Shown in pieces: positions 56,462 to 64,000 of a DNA stretch of 64,000 bases. The first letter of the stretch is position 1. Each line of letters begins with the position of its first letter. The position numbers and the translations under genes were made by a program. Location: assembly GCF_013426205.1 (NCBI RefSeq), contig NC_089423.1, forward strand, positions 7,068,001 to 7,132,000. The letters run 5' to 3'. This DNA comes from Metarhizium brunneum (lineage: Eukaryota > Ascomycota > Sordariomycetes > Hypocreales > Clavicipitaceae). Under the pieces are notes generated by a model, which was not told the DNA's origin, ran no database searches, and saw only the letters and a list, made by a program, of their open reading frames with translations.

Positions 56462-57063
56462 GGTTCGTTTGGCGTGGATTTTTTCCGGGTCGGCAGGGTG
56501 AAGACGAGGCGTGCCAAAGGCCCGACGTTGGCGACGTATGCTTCAATGTTTGTAGATGGAGCAGCTTGGGAGCTGCGACGAGGCCGAACGAACCGCAGGA
56601 AGCTGCGTCACGGATGGCGGGGCGAGATGGGGAGGGCTTAGTTGGGGCGGAGGTTCGGCTGGTTAGCAGTATACCTTTTTTTACGTTTTGGATTGGTGCG
56701 TCTAGATGTACCGTGTTAGCAGAGCCGCGAGCCCTTGCGTTGCGCGAGACTCGGGCACTTCATCTTGCATATGTGTTTTATGGCGTGCTTGTTTTAGTCG
56801 TGTGTTTATTGTTCGGTTTGCAGCGTCGGTTGTGGTGCAGCAAATTCGGTTGTGGTTGAAAAAAGCATGCGTTTCATGTGTTTCGCGAATCCAGCCATTC
56901 TCAAGCCTTTACAACCAGAGCACTGATAAGAGTCCAAACCCGACCAGTGTCAGCCTTGATACAGCAAGGCATAGAAGCGTAAAACTACTCAAGTACTTGA
57001 GTAGGTAGATGCCCAGGCGCCTACTCCGTACTATTGCAATGTATTGTATCTCTTCCTACTTCC

Positions 57064-57103
57064 CCAGGTACTTACCTACCCTAAGGCGGGTAGGTACACC
57101 TGG
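57064..57103. repeat. Hairpin CCAGGTA..TACCTACCC / GGGTAGGTACACCTGG
   Basis: Two arms of about 16-18 nt with one small mismatch zone flank a 6-nt loop. Confidence 0.7.
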
Positions 57104-58607
57104 TAATCTCAGAAGTACTCACACCCAACTACCCTGTACTTGGAAACGTGTCAACAACACACTCAACGATGATGTAAATACGGCCACTGGCTATTTTGTA
57201 ACCAAGTGCATCGAACATAACGAGCCGTTGCGAGAAAATTCTTGATTGCGCAGATTGGGGGCGGAATATCCCTCCCAATATGAGTATTGTGACAGCTCAG
57301 CTGTTGAAGTCACAGCATTTGCACCTTGCTTATTGTAGTCGCAACTTTAGCCAAATGCAGACACACGACCAACCAAGACCTCGAGCAATACCAGTCTTCA
57401 GCTGTCCATGGTAAAGGAAGGGGATTAACACCGGGTAAGATTTGGCTGCCAAATACTCTGTACTACCTACTCCATACTTCACGTCTCCCATTCTCACAAC
57501 GCAGCGTGGTTTCAACTTGATTCGAGATGGAAAGTGACATTCATTTCTAGAAGGCCTTCCCCTGGAGATGACATCCACTTCATCTAAAGATGATTGATGC
57601 CGCGTTCCAGAAGACCACTTGCCCAATTCGTGCCCCTGAACGGCCAAGCACCCAAAGTCCCAAGGTCCACTGCCAAAGACCCTTTCGCTAGGACTTGGTC
57701 GATTGAAATTTTTTTTTTAAAATTAATAACAATGGGCCGAACGAAGCGGAAGGCTTCCCCGGTACCCTGCCAGACTGCCAGACTGCTAGACTGCCTGGTT
57801 GCCTGCTAGGTCAAAGAACATTGATCCTTGTTAGGGGTGGGACTAAGACGTCGGCCGTCTGGCAACCCCAGACAACGCGGAATGATGATTGACGACGCCC
57901 CGTACTCCTGTGGCAAATTTTGGTCTTGACCAGTTTTGTGGCGTGAGTCTTGATACACAATTGTTACTGGAGAGAGCGTGCCTGAGATGCGGCCGAGCGT
58001 TGTCGTGTCATGGCGTTGACACAACGAGCATCAAGAGGTGTCCGTCATGCGCATGGACGCGCAACTTGACTCTTGACTGACACATTATTGCAACGATGCT
58101 ACTAAGCAGTGCAACGGCGCGGCGCGGCCTCCCACTGTATGTATGCATGCTCCACGGCTTTGCGGTAAGCATTGTGGCTCGGGATGATTCTAGAAGGCAG
58201 CTTGGAACAAGGCTGCCGCTGTCTTCATGCGCCTTACCTGCAACAGCACCTTGTCCACGGATCAGCGAGTCCTGCATTTCCGTGCCGAGTGCTTGGTGGA
58301 TGATTTAGTATTAATGTGCGCCTTGCCATTATTATGGCTGTCAAGAAAAGGGCCGTAATACATGTGGACCAGTCTAATCAATCGACGGTCGAGGACAGCA
58401 TTCTGGCACTACTGAAGGTCTGAATACGACATCGAGGACCTATCTCGCCCCTTTACCCCTAAAGTTCTTACGCGGATGAGTATTGGGGGACCGCGACCTT
58501 GAAGGCACCGAAGTATTATGAGAGCAGAGTCAGCCGTAGTCGTTAATCGATGTTGCGTATGCATAGCTCTGTACGATGCAAGCATGTACCAGTAATAATG
58601 AGATGCG

Positions 58608-58623
58608 TACGGAGTACGGAGTA
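58608..58623. repeat. Tandem TACGGAGTACGGAGTA
   Basis: Two overlapping copies of the TACGGAGTA 9-mer. Confidence 0.9.
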
Positions 58624-59097
58624 GATTGCTGTTAAACGAGTTAACTGAGACTGCCACCTGCAATCCGCCCATGTATCGGACTTTGCGAGATCATGAATAG
58701 TACCGGGACGGCAGGGGCCTGCTTCCGCCGTTGAGGCGACTGGGCATGTGTTCCACAACCATCGTCCAAAGAAGAGCCAGGGATCACGAATCAGTTGTGT
58801 CCTGCCAACCTGCTTCGGCCAGCTCCATTTCTGGGGCTCTTGTGATCCTGCTGGGGCCTGCAAACGGTCTATGGGGCTGCGTTGAAGAACATCTGGGTTG
58901 CGACAGTCTGCAAAATCGCGTGAGGCGGCGGTGCGCAACACCTATGTATTGTATTGCATGGCAAAGTGGTAGTCATGGCCATCCTAGTAAACAAGGGACA
59001 TGAGTTGGCCCTTTAACCAGACTGAATTTGCTAGCTGATGTTTGGATAAGTACTGATTGGAAAAAGGTCGTTACTGTCCGACGGGGCATGGTGGGCC

Positions 59098-59101
59098 AAA
59101 A

Positions 59102-59144
<43 letters not shown>
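59098..59144. repeat. Poly-A plus (GA)n microsatellite
   Basis: About 13 A residues are followed by about 17 GA units. Confidence 0.95.
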
Positions 59145-59146
<2 letters not shown>

Positions 59147-60678
59147 AGGGCCCCAAGCCGAGGCCTTATTCAGACAATTCGCAGTACAGGATCCTAGCAT
59201 GCATATTATGTGTGAAAATCAGTGTGACAACATACGCCGGCTCGGGGGCACCGACAAAAAACTATGAATTGATGCGCTGGCCGTGGAAGTAGAAATGTTT
59301 GTCTCCTCTGACACTGTAAACGTCTATAATTCTCTTGGTGCAATGCAGAGAAGCTTGCTATAACATGGGCGAGCCGATGCTACTGTTAGCAGTCTGCAGA
59401 CGTTTTGCCCAATCTGACACCCCTGTGAGTTGGCAGGCATTATGACGTGAGGTCTTTGTAAAAGCCATAATGACTGGACTGGGAACTTAGCCGAATGCCA
59501 AATTGCCACTGTTTCATGCTGGGTATTGTCTGGGCATAGCTCGCCAAAACAAGCTAATGCAGGAACAACGGAACAACATCCAATTTAGCCTCTGGACAAG
59601 AGAATGGTGGTGAGGTGGCCCTGTGACGGCGTGCCATCGGCACGTGTATTTTAGCATACTGGGTGCCTGGGGTGCATATGATGCCGATTCCAAATTGTGT
59701 ACGGCGCACGAGGTACAGTGGGTTGCATGCCGATCGAGAATGAAGGGATTCGCGAGATCTACGTAGTTACATGAATGCCGCTGGCGTACTCTGTACATTC
59801 CACTGGAACTACCGCCGTAAAGAATTTTCCCAGAGCCGTGTCTTTTTTTGCCTGGTCGCATAAGCCAACGTCCTCGGAGACATTTGCTTGGCCGAGGCGT
59901 GAATCGGTGGTTCGCCAAGGTTGGCATCCTAAATTGCTGGACAGGGATCGTGTCCACAAGGGCCAAGCTATACGGATCACCAAAGTGCGGGTTGTACAAT
60001 GGTGTACTAGTAATAAGAAGCTGCCTGGCCTTGAAATTTTTAGTTGCTGTTTCCTTGACCCTCACATTCTGGAAGATTTCCTAGTTCGACCAGCACTGGG
60101 GGGGGATCCTTCGTGACACCAATTTTGGCCGTGGCACCGAGTCGGATCAGCCGAATAGGTGTAATTTAGAGGGCGGGACCAAGTCATGACAGGTGAGTCT
60201 AGGTGCGAAAGCTCCAAGATCAGTGATATGCCCGAAGTATAGGGGGAGAGACGCTTTCTGTCACTGTTTGATCAGCGTTTGATCCCGAATAGCCGTGGCA
60301 TTTGAAGTGTTCAAAATAGTGAGGGTGGGGGGTGCATACGCGTGTCGAGATCAACAGCCCCGACACCATGATGTTGAATTGGCATTCTTCAAATCTCAGA
60401 AATAAGGTAGCCAGGTCAGGCCTTGCCCTGTAAGCGCTACGGGGAGCCTCATCTTGTCTCGTAAAAGAGGCTGGACCGGTATACAAAAAGTGCTTGCATA
60501 AAGAACTAAAGGAATTGTCCAGCGCATAAAGATGGACCCAGTCATGGCGAAGTTGCCAGCGGCAATTGCTGTAGGACCGGGTGTGGAACTTCCATCTATG
60601 CACTTGCAGGGAGTGATAACCCGACGTCAACGGATGCTGTTGGCAAAGTTGCACCATGATGATGTATGCCAAAGGTAC

Positions 60679-60694
60679 CTACCTACGTAGGTAG
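60679..60694. repeat. Perfect palindrome CTACCTACGTAGGTAG
   Basis: A 16-bp palindrome in gene-free sequence, related to the hairpin at 57064 and the motif near 8455. Confidence 0.85.
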
Positions 60695-62614
60695 TAGGCT
60701 GCTTGTTGGAGGTTGCTCATCAATATCTGTTATGCTGACGGTGCTCAGCCTAAGCCAGGCTGTAGTGAGAAAACCTGCCTGAGGCTCAACGTGTTGAGCC
60801 GTAGCACTTGAGGTAGGTGCGGCCAAGCGGACCTTCCCGGCTGGTGAAGCCAATCTGAGATTGAAACATCACGAATGGAATCGCATCCTGGACTTCACAT
60901 CTTGAAAATCGAAATGCCATGACACGGCTGGCCGGCCTCGTGGGCTGCAAAGGCCAAGCATGGGGCTCCGTGCATCTTGGTTCCGCTTCATCTCATATCA
61001 GATCCTTGGGCAGATTGATGCAAAGGTTGATGGGGCTAATGCCATTTTCTTTATGGTTGTTAGTTTGTGAGGAATTCTTGGCGTTGGAAACGTTCCATCT
61101 TCATGCGCCGCATGAAAGAGACGAAAATTGTGAGCCTCCCTCGCGGCTAAACAACATGAACAAAGACTCCTTCATCCCCCCTCCTTTGATGGACACAGTA
61201 TCTAATTCAGAATGGATAGCACATGCTAAGCCCCAAGATGGAAACTCGGACCAAGATGCGACGAAAATACATATCCGGCCTGAGCCAATCTGCTCCGTGT
61301 TTTACTCATGGCCACTGCGCAACCGCCGACGCAGGGCTCGACTGTTTGCTGAGCTGCCATTTGGGCTGATTCAACTTCTGCGCCAAGGAAGAAAGGAATC
61401 AGTGCTGAAGTATAGCTACATGGTCCATAACAAATGTTTACCCGCATTATGAAGAATTTTTTTCTTCAAAGACAGAAAAAGAATGAAGAGAACCACTATA
61501 TAAACATAAACCCATGTTTATATGAGGTGAGTGAGGCAGGTGTTATGATCATGCTAATACAAGGCCATGATAGAATGTCCAAGGGGACACTAGTCGATGG
61601 CATTGCTATTTTTACCGAATCTACCTAGGTGTGTGTGCCCACGCATGGATTCGAAATCAGACGCAAGGTGTCTTGTCTTGTTGCTGTGTTGCCTTCCACT
61701 TCTCTTGGTACGCAGGCACTGACCAGTTTATTAGCAGGCAGGACAAAGCATAAGAAAGGAACAATGGGGGGCCGTCATGCAGCCAACAAGACTGGAGTTA
61801 TCACTCAAGCCAATGCAGGGATTCGGCCCGCTTATTGTTGGCGCTGCATATGGGTCAATAATCCGAGCTGTCGGGACGACTGACAGGGATGCGTGCCATG
61901 TGTCTGTTTGCTTACAACGCTTCTTGGCTGTCTTTGTGCGTTCTGGTCAAAATGGTCCAATTGAATGCCCACTTTGGCGAGCTTTCGCCATAACAGCCCC
62001 CAAGTGTGAGAGCTGTGGGTTGTTGGCGACTCCTGTAGGTTTTTGCAGATAGTATGTACATACATCCTGCTAACAGTTGCTCCGAAGTCAGCGGTGTTCA
62101 ATTTGGCAAAGGCCGATTCGTGGTGTTTTTGGGCATGTCTGCGGGCTGCTCTACTGACGCATCACCACTAAAATCGAAACACAAAAAAAAGCACATGAAC
62201 TTGCCCTGGAACGCGACCATGGAATGACGCACGTTTCGCAGAGACTCGGTTTACAACTAATTATTTGAATGTTGATGCTCCAGCCGCGAGTCGATGCAAT
62301 TTGCCGGACCACCCGAGAAGTAGCCAAGAAACTTGGGCGATACAGCGGGATGTACCGCGTATGTGGGCGGTAGCTGATTTGACACCCTCACGGGCCTGCA
62401 GCCGCCAGTCAAACCAACTACTACTACTACCACGTTAAAGTTGGCGACGTCCAAGCGCCGTGAAGAAGGTGTCAAAACAAATAGGGGATGCTGAGACAAA
62501 CGAAGGTTCCCCCATATCATCAAACTTCGGTTCTGTGCAGCAAATGATTGTAGTCAAAGCTGGTGCAAGTGAGGCGAATGCACGCACCTGCAATCACGGC
62601 AGGGACGGGAAAGC

Positions 62615-62634
62615 AGTACTCCGTACGGAGTACT
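62615..62634. repeat. 20-bp perfect palindrome containing TACTCCGTA and TACGGAGTA
   Basis: AGTACTCCGTACGGAGTACT reads the same on both strands and joins two head-to-head copies of the 9-mer. Confidence 0.95.
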
Positions 62635-63155
62635 ATTTCTCGGTTTGCGGCACCGCATCTAATGGACCTCGACAGGAGCGTATGCCCTTTCTTTTTCCAG
62701 CTTCCCAGCTAGTCGGGTCAGCCACTGAGGCAAACGGATTTCTGCCACAACCCGCCGTTTAAGGCCAAGCGCCCAGGATGACCATTGCCAAAGACCCTAA
62801 CGCGACCTCTTACGCTCAACCCCTGCTCGAGGACCGGCTCAAGGCTCCGGGGGATGGATCCCTGTCAGGAACCCGAAGAAATAGGTCTGGTGCAAGCACT
62901 GGCGAGGCTAGCAGCCCCTGTTTGGGGGGTACTAGAGGCTAAGTAGCTGAGGACACACCCCGTCCAAACGGACCCAAGCCCAAGCCCAAGGGATGGAAGG
63001 GCGTCGTGGCAGGCTGTTGCATCCCAGTCTGTGGTCAAGGCCTGGGATGCCTCTGCCCGGACAGCAGACATCGGAAAGCTGAGCCCTGGGACCTATCGGT
63101 GGAGCTCGTCAATGGTCAATGGTAGGAGTCGCCTTGTGCTTGTATCGAGGTGCCA

Positions 63156-63173
63156 GGTACGGAGTACTCCGTA
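63156..63173. repeat. 18-bp palindrome GTACGGAGTACTCCGTAC
   Basis: Head-to-head 9-mers in the opposite order to the palindrome at 62615. Confidence 0.9.
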
Positions 63174-64000
63174 CACAAGACTACGTGTGCATGTACGTGT
63201 TGTGCTCGAACGTGGTGGCCTAACACAGTCCGACGTTTCTGGCAGGATCATCAATGCCGCCACCGTGACAGGAGTCAGCACGGGGCCCTGTGTTTTCGAC
63301 TCGGCTCTGGAGATGGCCACGTTCATGCTCCTAGGCACCTGCACGCTGTAGGTACGCTTGGGACTTCTGACATTCACTTCAGCGACGAGCTACTCCGTAC
63401 ATGGACCAGTATTCCTCCCCGTTGGGCGACCGCGACATGGATGCGAGAGTGGCTGGTGACCGTGTAGGCCCTCCTTCTGCGCTGTTCTTCATTCCCCAAG
63501 ATGCCGGGATGAAATTTCCCAGGTCCCTGGGCAATTGGCAAAAGTTTCCTCAATTCTTTCTTTTTGGCCAGGCCGCTGCGCGTGGTGGTGCAAGGTACGG
63601 GGCATTGCCTTGCCGCGGCGGTTTCCACACCCTTTCATGAGCACGGACAAGAAGCAAAGCGTTGGGGCTGGGTATTTACTTCACACTGCAAGGTCGCAGG
63701 TCGCAGGTCGCAGGTCGCAAATCCCAGGTCTCAAACCGCAAAGGAGTCTTGCCCAGTGTCTGGCTCTCAAGCTCTGTCAAGCATCTCACACGCCAGGCAC
63801 GTAACCACACGCCCCCCTTCCGCTTCCCTTGCTTTTGTGCCCTGCCTAACTGACTCTTTGGCTTTCCCCAGTCCAAGTCCAAGTTAACGACTCGACAATC
63901 ATTATTGCTAGCCTGTTGCCTTTGTACTGGGTACGAATGGCCTTTGACCAGCCGGTAATTGTACAAAAGCGCCTTGCTCCCTCTTCATCCCACCCCGATT

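Larger units (their letters stand above)
56462..64000. other. 7.5 kb gene-free right end
   Basis: No frame on either strand shows family features or coherent exons. The longest open frames (60919-61452 plus, 59514-60065 minus) look random in composition. The region carries many palindromic TACGGAGTA-type motifs, ACCTACC/GGTAGGT hairpins and a GA microsatellite. The left end must contain the ARPC5 promoter. Confidence 0.45.

Noticed and set aside
59514..60065. 183-codon minus-strand open frame
   Set aside because: Composition is random-like and no family features are visible.
60919..61452. 177-codon plus-strand open frame
   Set aside because: It has no recognisable domain, no promoter or splice support, and composition like random spacer.
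61640..61670. GATTCGAAATC resembling a tRNA T-loop
   Set aside because: The flanking five bases do not pair and no acceptor or anticodon arm could be built.

Overview
This window is nuclear DNA of a filamentous ascomycete, most likely a Sordariomycete of the order Hypocreales. The evidence is short introns with GT..CTAAC/CTGAC..AG signals, dispersed coding on both strands, a fungal highly reducing polyketide synthase, a UstYa-type protein and fungal-type Abp2, Sds3 and AP-2 alpha proteins. The species cannot be named from the sequence alone. Seventeen protein-coding genes are supported in full, plus one running off the left edge and one small secreted protein. Most exon structures were worked out by eye from splice signals and reading-frame continuity. 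No tRNA, rRNA or CRISPR was found.

The left part, about 1-27 kb, is accessory in character. It holds a helicase-like protein with lost motifs divergent from a zinc-knuckle protein (0-3.8 kb), a UstYa/DUF3328 protein divergent from a small secreted protein with a Kex2-like site (4.1-6.6 kb), a coiled-coil gene built on a 21-bp minisatellite beside an AT-rich tract (7.1-7.9 kb), a BAHD-type acyltransferase and a nine-exon highly reducing PKS (10.3-20.9 kb), a secreted protein-arginine deiminase (21.2-23.3 kb) and a secreted sedolisin protease (25.0-27.0 kb). The acyltransferase, the PKS and perhaps the UstYa protein look like the core of a secondary-metabolite cluster. The PKS has KS-AT-DH-MT-ER-KR-ACP domains, no thioesterase and a damaged methyltransferase motif. 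The deiminase and protease both carry signal peptides and suggest an extracellular protein-modifying and protein-degrading function next to the cluster.

The middle, about 27.9-56.5 kb, is conserved housekeeping sequence: an EF-hand MscS-type channel, an MFS sugar porter, an Abp2-type ARS-binding protein, a CmcJ/AsaB-type hydroxylase-like protein, the Sds3 subunit of the Rpd3 deacetylase complex, a COG-complex-like coiled-coil protein, a YggS/PROSC PLP protein, the AP-2 alpha adaptin, an NDUFAF5-type complex I assembly factor and the Arp2/3 subunit ARPC5. Long gene-free stretches lie at 30.7-34.0, 36.3-39.8 and 56.5-64.0 kb. The 9-mer TACGGAGTA/TACTCCGTA recurs in these spacers far more often than chance predicts.
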